DNA from: Sipunculus nudus
Lineage: Eukaryota > Annelida > Sipuncula > Golfingiida > Sipunculidae
Direction: 5' to 3'
NCBI GenBank assembly: GCA_026874595.1
Contig: CM049310.1
Location: 90,839,556-90,903,555 of the forward strand
DNA: 64,000 bases
Below are positions 13,201-28,200 of this stretch, piece by piece. Position 1 is the first letter of the stretch. Each line of letters starts with the position of its first letter. The notes beneath the pieces are model-generated. The model was not told the origin of the DNA. It made no database searches and was given only the letters and a program-made list of their open reading frames with translations. Position numbers and translations under genes: made by a program.

Positions 13201-16200
13201 ATGGAAGACCTAGGATGAAAGTTTGGCTTAAAATGCATCAACAGTATCTTTTAAAATGCCAGTCCAGTGACCTTGACCTTTGACCTCATGACCCTAGAAC
13301 CTATAGGGTTCTTACTTTAGTGGTGGGCCATACATAAGTCATGTTTGAAATCCATAAGGCTATCAACACTGGAGATATCATAAGAGGTGTGTGATTTTCT
13401 ACATATATGGCAATATTCAAGGTCAAGGCCACTATCATAGGAACGGTCATGACCCCAATTTAAATAAACATCATCCCATACCCATAGCTATGTATTAGTG
13501 GGTGAGTTAAGTGCATAAAATAGGCTGTTGACTTCATTTCATGATGCAAAGGTCCACTTTGGCATAAAAGTACCTTAGGGTCATAGGATTAAATTTATCC
13601 AAAGACACAAGTTAGATCTCCCTTAGTATGTGAAATATATGCAAATTATTCAAAATGGCCGCCGAAAATACTCCAAACCCCATATGCTTGCTGCTGTTAC
13701 AGCTATAATGACAAATGTTGTGTCAAAATATACATTTTCTTGGTCAAGGAATCCAATGAAATAGGTTTCCAGATTGAGAGAACAATAGTTTTCTCCTTAA
13801 AATGAAAATATGGGGTAAAATGGGCACATTTCATAAAATATAAATGATTTTCTTCCATCAGGGTAACCTGAGACACTTGAGACATCAATGTCTTTGGCAT
13901 TTGGGAGGTATTAAACAGTTGTGAATAGAACATGAAGACGCGTCTAACTGAACACAATCCTCAGTCGACATACATAGAGCATGAAACCACAGGAAATTTA
14001 AAGCATTAACTAGAGAATTACTGGTACGTGGCACTTACTTAATCTGAGTTTAGGCAGTAAAGAAGACCATGGTATTACAAGGACAGATATACAGTTTTTT
14101 TTCTTTTTTTTTTAAGAATCACCCAATGAAATACCCACATTCTTGCTCTATCACCCGATCAAATACCAACACACACTGTGCTCTATTACTAGCAAATATA
14201 CATAAGGCCTTGGTTGTGGTTTTTCCGCATGTACTGTTATTTCATTTATATACATTATCTGGGTAATACGGCATAAAATGACCTTTCTCGAAAGTACAGC
14301 ATGCATGAGATATATATAAAACCAGAGTACCAGTACACACAGGAATGGGTAGACATTCCTGTAGGAGAATACAATAAAGTTGGCAATCGTGGTTCCTTCC
14401 CAGAATCTAAAATTTTGATTCGACAGAATATATTGCTTGAAATACATCTTATCTATCTCATGATCTATCTCTTGATGGCCAACCCATAATAGTAAATGAT
14501 CAATGCTGAAAACTAAAAAGCCATCAGTTCTTGACATTCTTGGTGTTTATGCTTCGCCAATTAGTTTAGGGTTTTATAGTGAAATATCCTAAAAACTTTG
14601 TTCACATTTCTATTTTTTACAAGTAATGTTAGGGAACTGAAGGAATTAGATGTCTTATATTTTAGTTGTGGGTGGAATGATTGTTGAAGTAATGGTGGCA
14701 GTGCTGATTGTTCAGGATGTGGTGCAGGTTATATCAATGAATCCAGTATTGTTCACAAAAACTGCAATAATGCCACCCATCATCAGCATGTTAATGATGT
14801 AATAATAAACTTGCAACCGAAGTATAAGCAAGGCAAGATGCCAAGTCCGCCTAACAGGCTTTACCTCTCACTTCCGTGCTTCATAACCTTTTACACTAGT
14901 CATAACAGAAAAGCAGAAAGTGTTGAATGTAATGTCTAAATGTAATTCAATAAAGTTTAGAATTTGATAAATTGTAACTTTATCACTTTACATGGACCCA
15001 GAGAAACTACTGACCTGGAAAAGGTCATTGTCATCTATTCTCATAGCTTTCCGGGGAATTGAAACTGGGTATAGCCAGCACAGAGATCAAAGTCTATTAC
15101 CACTCGACTCTTATGTTCCATGTTCTCAGTGATTAGCTCTTTATTTAAACATTGCGTCCAAAGACATTTCTTTCCTTTGCCTAAAATCAGCTATAATCTT
15201 TGGGCAAAAGGATCTCACATGTACTCCCTGAGGATCCAGTCACCTCTTGGTCCACATATGTTCCTGGTGTCCAATGTCCATGGGGAAGTAAGTAATTTTC
15301 TTCTTAGTAAGACCCAAATTGAAGTGGTATAGAAAATTGGTAGTGTCCTTTGTCATAGAAAGAGATTAAGACACTAATTTACTTACATCGTGTAATGAAA
15401 ATACATTTTAAACCTAGAAATGCTCAAGTCGCGGTAATGCATAAGTGAGAATAATATGCCATTTAACCTTAACAATACCCCGAACAGACCTAGGAAATTA
15501 AGTTATCAGTACCTGGGAGTATACAAGTGTCAGGGCTTACACCAAGAAAATAACCCTTTTAAATCCATCAGTGGAAAACAATTTTTTTAGGGTTGTAAAG
15601 CTGACCAATTTTCAATGATTCTCCAAAGTTAGGTAATCTCTGATGAACTTATTTAGCAAATCCCATTCAGTCATGTCGCACCAGCAGCTTTATGTTACTA
15701 TGTTTAACCCTTTCAGGCATGGGCCACGTTGATAAACAGCAGCAGCGCCCGTCATGTTACTTGTCTCTGACCTCTTCAGCAAATTCTCTCACATTTCCAA
15801 TCAAACAAATAATCTGGTTTTTTTTTAGAAAAAAAAACTAATTCTTGCTCATAATAATTTAATAAAATGTGTATGTTATACTTTTACAGTTGGTCACAAC
15901 TAACCTGAAACTAACCTCAAACTGCTTTGACGTCAGCAAGACACGCCACAAATGTCACTTAAAAGGGCCTATAACATAAACAGTACTGGACATTTTATTT
16001 AACCTATGAAGCAAGATATAGGTTTTCTTTAATTTATGCTGTGGTACCACCATGTGATAATTCCTATGCACACAATTCATTAATTTTAATTGAAGTGCAA
16101 TGCTCCTAAGTTTTTCAGGGTCACCTGCCGATATTCTGCAGATGAATTTGGCAAGTAGGGCCATACCAGGTCACATTTGGGTTTTTAGGGAGATTTCTAA

Positions 16201-19200
16201 GATTGTAATACATGTTGTGCTTACTCGCTAGAATTTCAACGGATATCAGGCGGCTATTAAGTTCATTATAAATATTAATAAACACCAAAGTCCAGGAATC
16301 ACTCCAATCTAAAAGATAGATGTTTGAGGATATGGCTTCAGAAGTATACACACATTCTCAAATGCAGTTTGACTAGATCTGTAAACAAGCAATGTTTGGC
16401 CAAGTTTATCAATTTGTGACTGTCCCGTGACAACTCTGATAGTATAGTACTGACTCTCTGGGCATAAGGAACTTTGACTAATGTGATTCGTGCAATGGAC
16501 TTCACTATCCAGAATGCTAGATTCTGGGAAATAGGTGCTTCCATTTTCTCCAAAGGCACATCTTAAATAGATTATGTGATGATTATATCGCACAAGACCT
16601 GAAAGTTGTACATTGAAGCTCAAGCAGACGATAATCTTTTGTTGGCAATAAAGAAATTCTCATGTCCAATTTGTACAGCTGCCAATACCTCTGTGTACTC
16701 CGTCAGTGACAGAGTGAAACCTACGTAAGCCGTGCAAAGTGTATGTTTTAAGGGGTATTAAAGAGATATTGTGTTCGAGAACATGGCAGTAAATTTGAAA
16801 ACTTACGGAAGCAAGACTATGGAAGTGTGTTCTTACGTTCAATTAAATTATATCTGATCATAAGCATAATTATATATTATTCGAATAGCATGCAGCTTAA
16901 TTATTTCTCCACGTAATACAAATATGTTTATCACTTTGTTGTGGTTTTATGCTCTGTATGCAGTGAATCGCACACATCGGGTACATATACACTGGTATTA
17001 AATGCTCCCCTGTCTATATAAGGATAATAAACAAGAACTTATAAAGGAATATAATACAAAACCGATCAAAGATATTAAAAGTTTTCATGATGAAACTAAA
17101 ATTTATTTAAATTTGTATACTTTCCCCATAATTTCAAGGTAGGATGAATACTTTTACTTCATTACTTCAACAATCATTTCATCCACAATAAAACATAACA
17201 CATCTAATTCCTTCAGTTACCTGACGTTACTTGTAAAAATAGAAATACGAACACAACTTTCAGGATACGTGTATTTCCCTATAAAACCCAATAACTAACT
17301 GGAGAAGCATAAAAACCAAAAGTGTCAATGACTGATGGCTTTTGTGCTTTTGGTATTGATCAACTATTAAGGGTTGACCATCATAATATGTGTCTCAAAC
17401 AAAATATTCTGTTGAATCAAAATGTTAGATACTGGGAAGAAACTACAGTTGGCAACATTATTGAATTTTGTTACAGGAATGTCTTCCCATTCCTGTGTGT
17501 ACTGGTACTCTGCTTTTGCCAAGTAAATCCCATGCATGTTGTGTGGTCCAGAAGGGTCAGTTTATAAATGAAATAACAGTACATGCGGTAAAACCACAAC
17601 CAAGGCCTTATGTATATTTGCTAGTAATAGAGCATTGTGTGGGTATTTGATCGGGTGATAGAGCAAGAATGTGGGTATTTCATTGGGTGATTCTTAAAAA
17701 AAAAGAAAAAAAACTGTATATCTGTCCTTGTAATACCATGGTCTTGCTGTACTGCCTAAACTCAGATTAAGTAAGTGCCACGTACCAGTAATTCTCTAGT
17801 TAATGCTTTAAATTTCCTGTGGTTTCATGCTCTATGTATGTCGACTGAGGATTGTGTTCAGTTAGACGCGTCTTCATGGTCTATTCACAATTGTTTAATA
17901 CCTCCCAAATGCTAAGGACATAGATGTCTCAAGTGTCTCAGGTTACCATGATGGAAGAAAATCATTGATATTTTATGAAATGTGCCCATTTTACCTCAGG
18001 TTTTCATGTGAAGGAGATAACTATTGTTTTCTCAATCTGGAAACCTATTTCATTGGATTCCTTGACCAAGAAAATGTATATTTTGACACAACATTTGTCA
18101 TTATAGCTGTAACAGCAGCAAGCATATGGGGTTTGGAGTATTTTCGGCGGCCATTTGAATAATTTGCATATTTTCACATACTAAGGGAGATCTAACTTGT
18201 GTCTTTGGATAAATTTAATCCTATGACCATAAGGTACTTTTCTGCCAAAGGGGACCTTTGCATCATGAAATGAAGTCAAAAGTCACTTAACCCACCTACT
18301 ATATATGCATAATATAAAAGAAATCTGTCCATTAGTTTTTGACTTATAATGCTAACAGTACTGTAAGGAGGCAATTTTGGGGGTATTAAACGGCACGAAA
18401 ACAAGTAAAGAATAATAGATGGCGCCACCAGTTTCTGGAACATGACAACCCTATCCATGATCTTCCATCAACTTGATTTTGGAGTAAACCATGCAACATT
18501 TTTTCAGATATTAAAGAATTTGTGTGATTTTCCCCAAAATTGGACCTATTCAAGGTCAAGGACACTCTCCTAGTAAAGGTCATGACCTCATTTTAAATAG
18601 GCGTCGTCCTCTTACCCATATCTATACATATACCAAGTTTGGTAAAGTTCCGTGAAATATTTTTTGGGTTATCGCGCCAACAAGATTTATATGTGGCAGC
18701 GGCGGTGGAACCGGTATGAAAACATAGTATCCCCCGACTTTGTCTGGGGATACAATTATTAATTTATTGTTTATTGTTATGTTGTTTTTCCAAACAACTA
18801 CTAGATGAGTTGGGTTGGACACCTGGATCAACTGTGGCTTGGCATTAGCTGCCTGGCTGCCCCAGTGTATGCTTCGCTCAAGCATGCATAATCTGATGAA
18901 AGGTCAACAAGGTCAACACACAGGTGACTGAAGAGGGGCTGGATTAAGCCTGGGTCTGACATGGTCTCATAAAAACATTAATAAAAGCTACAATATTTGG
19001 CCAATTTCTCTCAGCTTTCTAAACTAAAAAGAGGAAATCCTTATGTGTGCATAATATGAAATTTATATCAACCGTGCTCTCAGGAAACAAACGTGCCATG
19101 GTCAAATTTGGGCAAAATTTAAGGTACTAATTTTTATATTTATACTAAAAACTTATAAAATTTGAAAAATTCAGAACTAATTTTTGGTATTCAATTGAAT

Positions 19201-22200
19201 CTTGATTAAATAATGTTACATCCCTGACAAAAAATCTCTAGCTTCAGCAATCCTCTTGTTAAGGGAGTAAATATATTTCTTGATTTTTTAAAAAGTGCAT
19301 TATGTTTGGGCCCATAACTTAAAACAATTACGCGATACTGACATCATTTCTGGCATAGTGAATGTATAGAAAAAAATGTATATTATATATGATCAAAGTC
19401 AGATCAGTAGTTTTGATATTAGGCAGTCTTACAGTGGAACAATGGGTTTTTAATGGAAAAATTAAGTTTTTCATTAATATTTCGAAGGAATTAAGTCCTA
19501 GTGATCAAATTCTTGGCATGGTAGGGGATTTTGGAGACATCTAACTGTATGCTAAATTTAAGGAACTTAGAGCTGAAGCTGGGGAGCTGAGCTATAGCAA
19601 ACTGCATAACACTAGCTTGATGTAAACTTGATGTGACATGGTACTTGAAAACTTGAATAAAATCTACAGTTTTTGATCAACTGGTTTCAAATTTTTGGTG
19701 TTAACAGACAAAATGCTAACAAAAACAGGCTGTGAAAATTAAATCCACAGTACTTACAGGAAAAAAAACTTGCCATGGTCAAACTTGGGCAAAATTTAAG
19801 GTACCAATTTTATATTTTTGCCAATAATTAAAAAAATTTAACAGATTTTGATCTAATTTTTGGTATACAATTAAATTCTGATCAATTGAAGTTGTATTAC
19901 TGAAAAAAACCCTACCTTTAACACTTTTTGGTCTTAAGTGACCAAATATCTTTCCTGATTTTTTTACAAAGTCCATTATGTTTGCGCCCATAACTTTTTT
20001 AAATTAAATAATACTGACTTGATTTCTGGCATGTACATAGGAACTATATAGAGGAATATTTATGGTAAATATGAAGAAAACCAGATGAGTGGTTTTGATA
20101 TATGTCAGTCCTGAAGTGTGAAAATAGATTTCTAATAAAAAATTGAGGTTTTTCCTTAATATCTCAAAGGTACAAAGTCCTCTTGACCCAGTTTTTGGCA
20201 TGGTAGGAGATTTTGGGGACTTCTAACTGTATGTCGAATTTCAGATTCGTAGGTCCAATGGTGTCGAAACATGCCAGTCTTACGGACGGACATCCACACA
20301 GACGGATGGACAGACGGACGGACAGACAGACAAACGGACGACGGACAATGGACCACGACTATAGCTCAGATGACTTGTAGTCAGCTGAGCTAAAAAACTT
20401 TCAAGCATTCAATAAAATAGTACTTATGGTCAATAAAAAGTGAGTACCAGTAAGGTTAAATGAAGTTCATGAGAAGTGAGTTGAAAAGCATCTAATTGGG
20501 TATTTGTTTAGAAAACTTTTGAAAGTTAAGAAATATATTATGAGAAAAGATTTTATTACCTATAATTACACTAGCAGTACACCCTTTATTTCCAACATGT
20601 GACTTACGACCTCCAGAATTTAGACTTTACAGAAAATGGCAGCCTCCATAAGCAGTTTCAAATTTGTTTGTGAGGACGTGGTTTGACAAGAGCAATTGAT
20701 AATGTGATACAAAAGTACACTGAGGACAGTCTGAAGGAGAGAATCTATCCGCTGAGAGTTTCATTGGAAGCAGATCCACACCTTCCAAGTAGAAGCTGGA
20801 GGAACGCTTTGGGGATTACCCCGTCCTTGTCCGCATATTATAGTTAGAGATAACTTCAAGGAATCACATGACATAATGTACCTACTAAATCCTTGTGTGT
20901 TAGTATCAAGATTCATCACAATACAGGTTTATGATATAACCGCTTACACAGGTGCCAATCTTAAGTTAACATTACACTGCAAATGAGAAACTGTTCTTCA
21001 AAAACTTTGCTCAAAAGAAGTTTCAAGATAGCTGTACTGTGGTTCCATTGGATTATTGTTGGTTCAGAAATTGGATGGCAAAATCTGCATACAGGTATCA
21101 ATCTTCAGTAAAAAATTCACTGCATACATTTAAAACATGTCATGATGTTTGTTTGCATCCTTAATTATTCAGGTTTGGGTAAATTGTGCATAGTTTGCTG
21201 CACTATTTTTGTATGATATTCATGTGATCACAGGTACAAAAGAACAAGGGACCCATGGGTCACGGCGCTCAGCTGAAGTTTGAAATTTTTGCAAATGCAA
21301 AATATTCTATTGTAATGTTTTTCATTTATATAAGAATATGAAAAGCTAAGAGGAAAGTGGCCCTCCTACTTGATTATAGTAAAGTTCTAAATATATGATT
21401 GCAAACTAATACTCTGACAAGACTGTCATGAAGAAAAACAGTAAAAGTTTTGACATACTGTGATGCATATGAAAATATACAGATGGACAGGCAAGTGGAC
21501 AGAATGAACTAATACCTTTATTTCACTTTCAAGGGAATAATGTATTTAAGTTTATATATAATCCTATTTTTTTTAAGCATATCCACTTTTTCCATTAAGA
21601 AGTTTTATCTGAATAATTTTTGTATTTACAGGTTTCATAAATTTTTAATAAAAAAAAACTGATATTATAAGTTAAAATATTAGAATTGTTGCAAAAGTTG
21701 CAATCATTATATATACAGAGTAAAAAACTGAAACTATAAGTTAAAATATTAGAATTGTTGCAAAAGTTGCAATCATCATATATCCAGAGTGTAGCTCATA
21801 TTGGGTCATATTATGCATACACATATATTTTATTATTTTTAAATCACAAATGTTTCAACTGAATTTAAAAGAAATTAATGCCACAACATGGCATCTACAA
21901 GATTATTCCTTGAATCACTATTAAAAAGTTTTGCACATGGTACATGCTTAATTTTATTCACCAAAATAAAATAAAAGATTCAATAAATTTGATAAAATAA
22001 AACATCCTTTCAAATAAAGTATACACACTCTTGGTTGAATGAAGGACAAACAATATCATTGTGCTAATTACTATCTCAGCTTTAATTTATTACTGGAATT
22101 TCACACCTGGTGAAGTGTTTACTCTTCTGAAGTAAGGAATTACTTATCTGATGAACATCCACACTTTCATAGCAATACACCACTTGGTGGACACAATTAA

Positions 22201-25200
22201 ATGTGCACTTTAATCATTGTAACCATGGTTGTACAATACAAAATCTAAAATGCAGCATAGCCTAGAATAAGAATGATTCAAATACAGAAAATAATAACAT
22301 TCATCTAGTTTATGCACCATCTGGGGAGGGGGGGGGGGGAGTGCAGGGTAGAGAGGAAGCCTGCTAGTAGTGGCCAAGCTGAGCCAATGCAAGCTGCCTG
22401 GGGTGTGTTACATAATGCAAGTGAAGGCTGTATTACTAGGTGGGCTAGATGTAAACAACACTTGACATTGTGTATGAAAACTTGAATAAAAGCTACTCTT
22501 TTCAATCAATATCTTTGAAATTTCAGATTTTAACAGATTAAATCCTTCTAAATATATGCTGTGAAAATTAAATCAACAGTGCTTACAGGGAAAAAACGTG
22601 TCATTGCCAAAGTTGGACAAAATTTAAGGTATTGATTTTTTATTTATGCTAATAACTTGAAAAATTTGCAAAATGCAGATCTAATTTTGGGTAAACAATA
22701 GAATCTTGATTAAATAAAGTTATATACTTGAAAAAAAGTCTTTAGCTTCAGCAATTCTCATGTTAGGTGAGTAAATATATTTCCTGATTTTTAAAAAATT
22801 GTATTATATTTTGGCCCTTAACTTCAAAATAATACCCAACACTGACCTAATTTTTTGTATGTTCATAGAAAATGTATGGAAGAATGTGAATAATAAATAT
22901 GATAAAAACAGATCGCAAAATTTTGGAATCATAGGTCCAACAGTTTCAAAACGTGCCCTGTTAACAGACGAACGGCCGGACAGCTGGACGACGGACAAAG
23001 GACCACGACTATGGCTCAGATGACTTATTGTCAGCTGAGCTAAAAAAAGCTTGCAGTTTGCCTGTAAGTGGTTATGTGACATAATCATTGTGACACACAG
23101 GTTCTTATCTGTTAAGTAGATGACAAACTTGCTGATCAGATCCATCTCACACCAAACAAACACACAGGGGTTATTCCATGCCTTTGAGCACACTAATGAG
23201 GCTGAGCAGTGTATGACTACACTGCTACATGTCAATCAACTCAGTCATGGCTGAGCTAATGACCATTATAAAGGCAATCATGAACAGACAGGATGCTCAA
23301 TTTGGCCACTGACCATAATTGCAGTGCTTACTGGCCTGCTAGACCAGGAGATCTGGCCATTTTATGGAACAGAGGAGTAGCGGCAATTGACTTTCACGTG
23401 AATATGAAATATAACAGATGGTAAATTCAGGACCAGAAAATATGACGGTTAGTATAGCCTCTGACCATTTTTGAGGAGTGACTACAGTTCTACTGTACAT
23501 GACGGATGAGGAGATGAGATTACTAAAGGGGAACCACCAAAGTAATATGATCATTGTAATCTTAGATTTAAATAAGGAAGTTACTTATATTTATTGTCCC
23601 TTACCTGATGTTTTGATTTACCAAACTTGGACACAAATTCCTCATTGTTTATTATGCCAGCCAGCATGGTTGCTGCCTCATCAAGTCGACCTACACTGAT
23701 CAGGTATTCAATAAACTCCTCTGTATCCTCTGGTTTCAGCTGAAAAATATACCCTACTTTTACTCTCTTAACAGTAAACAGACAAAGCCATTACATGATC
23801 CTACCCATATTCTACTAATAGATACATGGAGACACATGTATATCTGTACTGGTCATTTTAAGCATTTTCTAATAGCTGGTGCTGCAACATTGTTATACTG
23901 CACATACAGTCTGAAAAGCCAGGACTCCACTGCTCTAGATATGTAGGTTTGAGAAATTAGATGGTGCAAATAATGTTAACATCTAAACTGAGAAATACTG
24001 CTAACTACGTGTTTACATAGATCTAAACACCTTTAACAACTCTAAACTCATTTTACCACATAAATCTGTCATCACAACCAAATTATTCTATGAACTATGA
24101 TAAACTTTAACTTAACATTAACTTTATACTTTAATCAATGAATTTGATTCCAATTCATAACATGTTCACTTAAATTCCTATTCAATTCCTGTTCATTTCA
24201 TAAATGCCTCTCAGTCTGTCTGATTATAACTGTTCAAATATCACCTTCAGGTAGCGTCGGTAGACCCTGACAGCCAGCTCCTGTATATTATGAAGCTTGA
24301 CGAACTTGAGGTACAGCGGCCAGATGCGGTGATGTTGTGTTATGGGTAGAGCCCTCAGGGCTCTGTCTAATGTATGTCTGGTTCTGGTGATTTTACCTTG
24401 GTCCATCAAAAACTGGCAGTAGTCTAACCAAATTCTTGGCATCTGGAAAATGTATACACCATGTAACTCTAAATGTGTTTCAGTTCTTGATTGTGTGCCA
24501 AAGCACAGGTAAATATGATTAACAATTCAAATGCCTTGTTGAGCTTCTCATAAACAGACAACTTTGTTGAACTGAAATATTTTTTTTTCTGAATTCAGAT
24601 TAAAGATATTCAACAGTTTGGTTTGTTCTGCAGATGAACTATTAAAATAGCACAAATGACAGGTCTCATTTATAATTTTTGCCGAGTTATTAAGAAGATC
24701 ATAAAGGTTTCTTTTATTAAGGATATGTTCAAAGCTTGATAGTCACTGTTTACTGAATGAATCAGAGGTAAGCAAACAATAAGAATGATGTTATCTGGAT
24801 ATATCATTATCTGTTATTAAAACATTAGAACAAACTTCTGAGGATCTACTTAAAATCAGCTATTTTGCCTTAAAGGTGCTGGCTTTTAATCCCCAGTCAA
24901 ATGCATTCACCACTGAGCTTCATTCTACGGTTCTACCCCTTATTTAACTGATACAACTCTAGTATATTGTAGCATTACCTTGTGCATAAAGACTAACGCT
25001 CTTTCAAAAGCACTGTTGACATCTTCATACCCAGGATCAGTGATACAACGTCCGTGTACTTGTTTTCTTCGCAGACAGAGATAGTTATACCATAACTTGT
25101 AACTAAAAATACACAGAAACATCAAGGACTCACACAGTTAATTTATAAAGTCTCTATATAATTCATAGTGGTGAGCCAATTAATGCTTTATATAGATGAT

Positions 25201-28200
25201 TGTTTCATTCAATTTTTTATTTGTATTTTTTACATAATCAATTAAAAAAAATGAAGTATGTATATGCAAACAAATCATATGATCGAGAAAAAAGTTTCTA
25301 ATCTTTTAGTCTTAGAGAAATAAGAAAGATGGGATAAAAAGTGGCACACAGCAATAAAATTGAACACTGAACAAGTGTATACAACTTAGCCATTGCCTTA
25401 GACCTTTCAGCAAGGTGGACTTAATTTCCTTGGTCAATATTTTAGGTATAAAGCAAGTTTCATGGTTACATATAGGGTATATAAAATGATCAATCTATAA
25501 TCAGTAATTGGTCTTTGTTTTCTTTCAATAAACAAACGTGATTTTGCAACCAACTTTCCAACCACTTATAATTCACAGTGCCAGGCAGGTTACCAGGCAT
25601 GAGTAATTGCTGGTCTTTGTAGACACTGACCGGTATGACTGGTGGTACTTTAACTCTTGAATACTAGCTAAAAGAATATGTAAATATGGCATCCTGCATT
25701 ATTATCATGAATCAACAGTAAAAAGATTAATATATTTGTGATTCATACTCATTCCTTGATTGCAGGTGTGTGTACATGCACAATATATCGCACCTTCAAC
25801 CATGCAGACTTTTTATAGTAAACATACACATTTGGACTGTATTTGCCTACACATACTGTATCCAGAACCAAAACAATATATATAAAACAGGTGTAAAAGA
25901 GACACTAAGCCTGTACGCTGGGGCGGTTTCGCCAGGAAATTTGCATTCTACCAAAATGAACTGATAGCTAAGATAATACACATTGAGCCAGCCAGTAGCT
26001 TTATAGAAGATAAATTTAGTTGGGTAAAATTTTACAAATATACGAAGCTGTCACAAAACATTTGAGATCTAAGAAATAATCCCTTCGCCCTGCCTTTTTG
26101 GGCCCCAGGTGCTCAACTGGCCAAATAATGCACCAGTGTGGTATGTCTGTGGGTCGGATGCAAGTAATCTGAATTTAACACACACAGCAGCACCTCATGA
26201 TCAGCTGTGTCATGTCTCATATAAACTGTTGAAAATGATGACATTAAACCGCAGCCACGTATCCTGTTGCCACACCAGGTTATGATATAGCGTTCAGATT
26301 GCAACCAACCACCTTAGGTTATGTGGTTTTCTGTGTGTCAGCATTGGCGCATGTGTCCTGTTTACTGACAGCTTGTAGGTAAACAAGCTCACCAAGCAGC
26401 CACAGAGGCTTTATAAGAAGTTTTCTGAAGAGGAATTACAAAGTCTTTTAATGTGTATGCAGATAAAGCAAGAAATCACATAATTTCTTCAGAATAGGTA
26501 AGTGAATAGCTGGCTTTAAAAGATGAAAATTAGAGGATTGTATAACTACAGGTATCTACAGAGCATAAGGGAGGCTTACCTTCCTGGAAGTTCTCTCAGG
26601 GCCCTCTCGTAGATCATATTAATAACATTTTTTGATGCTGCCTTCTTGTGATCCAAGTAACGTAACCAGCATTTAACGGCATAAGGGTTCCGCAAGATGT
26701 CCTCCTCATATGGCAGGTCTTCTTCTTCCTGGAAATATATCAAATAGTTCAAAATTAAGTTACGATGTAGGTTTTTGTATGTCTGCCACTTGAAATCAGG
26801 ACACAAAATGAAACCACAGCTGAGAAACTGATGACTGACTGTTTAAAAAATAGAGAAAAAAGTGTGAAATTTAGAAAAAAAATACAGGTGGCACTGAGTT
26901 TTTATGAATCATTCTATGCAATTGTCTGGGGCAATGCTTCAATTAAACATTTGGTGTTACATGGAACGCATCAACAATCAATCCAGTCAAATAAAGCCAT
27001 ATACACTCTCCCTTTTCTTGTACATGTTCTTGTTCAGACAGTGTGTGAACAGTATATAGTTTTTATTTCTTCAGTGGATTTCTGACTGGCTGTTGTAAAT
27101 TTAGTCAGAACAATTGCAGGTAGTTCATTATTCATGAAACAGACGTCAGAGCGGCTCGCAGAATCAAGGTCTTTGAAAGTGTACAGAACTGTGTGTACAA
27201 TTATCACCTTAAAAGTAAATTTTGCAGTTCAAACACAAAATGGTTCCCTATTACTCAAGGGATGGTGTTTCACTCGTAACTACGAAGGACCAATATCACC
27301 ACGGTGAGTATATATCATCTTCACAGGTCGGTTAGTAGCATGTATTTAGGTTGTAATGGGTTCCATACCCCGTGTGTAATTATCAGCTTTGCACCAAGTA
27401 GCGCTATATAGGCCCTTCGACATTACAAACAGATAACTGGTTGTAAGAGTGCTTTACATCTAGGTCTGAGGAATGCATTAAAAGGCCCCATGAGGATGCA
27501 AATATTTTTGTCATTTTTGACAACGCCTCATGGCCTACAGGTACACTGACAATTGACATAAACCAGACTAATTGTTAGCATTTTTAGTGTTCTTTCTAAA
27601 AACACAAAACATGAGCGAGAAAAGTTTTAACATGTCAGCATACTGTTAAAAGAATATTGTAACCCCTCCACATCTGTTGAATTTCTGACTGCATAAATAC
27701 ATACATGGCTTGCATGGTTAACTAGCTGTAGCAAACTTGTAAGCGATACAGGGAATGACTCGCTACCATAGAGACGGGTTTCAGTTTGGGTTGTGAGTTC
27801 ACATGTATTCTCTTGCATTAATGCATTATTTGTAACATAATGTTAAGATTATGGGCTGTATACCACAATTTGAATGTAACATGATGGAAGACCACTGTGA
27901 TGCATTCCTCAATATTGCTTATTTCACAACTCAAGTAGATTTACTAGCCCTAATATCATTGCCTACGGAGTCAGGTAGTCATAGCTATGCACCAAGGCAA
28001 GTACTTAGGACTCCTGATCAAGGGATTGTAGGTCTGGTTATAGATGCCAACAACTTCTAACATTCAATGGTATTTCAGTTCAGAATAGGAAAAATGAATT
28101 TAGGGACATCTACTGGAATACATAGGAGTCAACAATGAAGAAGTAAGAAGAGTAGAGACTATTTATATTTCGATGTTCCAGAATGTAGACTTAGGAGTGA

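Noticed and set aside
16309-16623. 104-codon minus ORF in the centre of the inverted-arm element, with a neighbour at 15955-16164
   Set aside because: No domain or motif recognised and no splice structure joining the pieces; kept only as part of the element description.
20681-20849. Open stretch reading ...AIDNVIQKYTEDSLKERIYP... on the plus strand
   Set aside because: Looks composition-wise like coding sequence, but it has no start, no clear splice sites and no family I recognise; perhaps a remnant of an inserted gene piece.
27851-28060. 69-codon plus-strand ORF in XAB2 intron 1
   Set aside because: Frame closes soon on both sides, no recognised protein, and no supporting splice sites.
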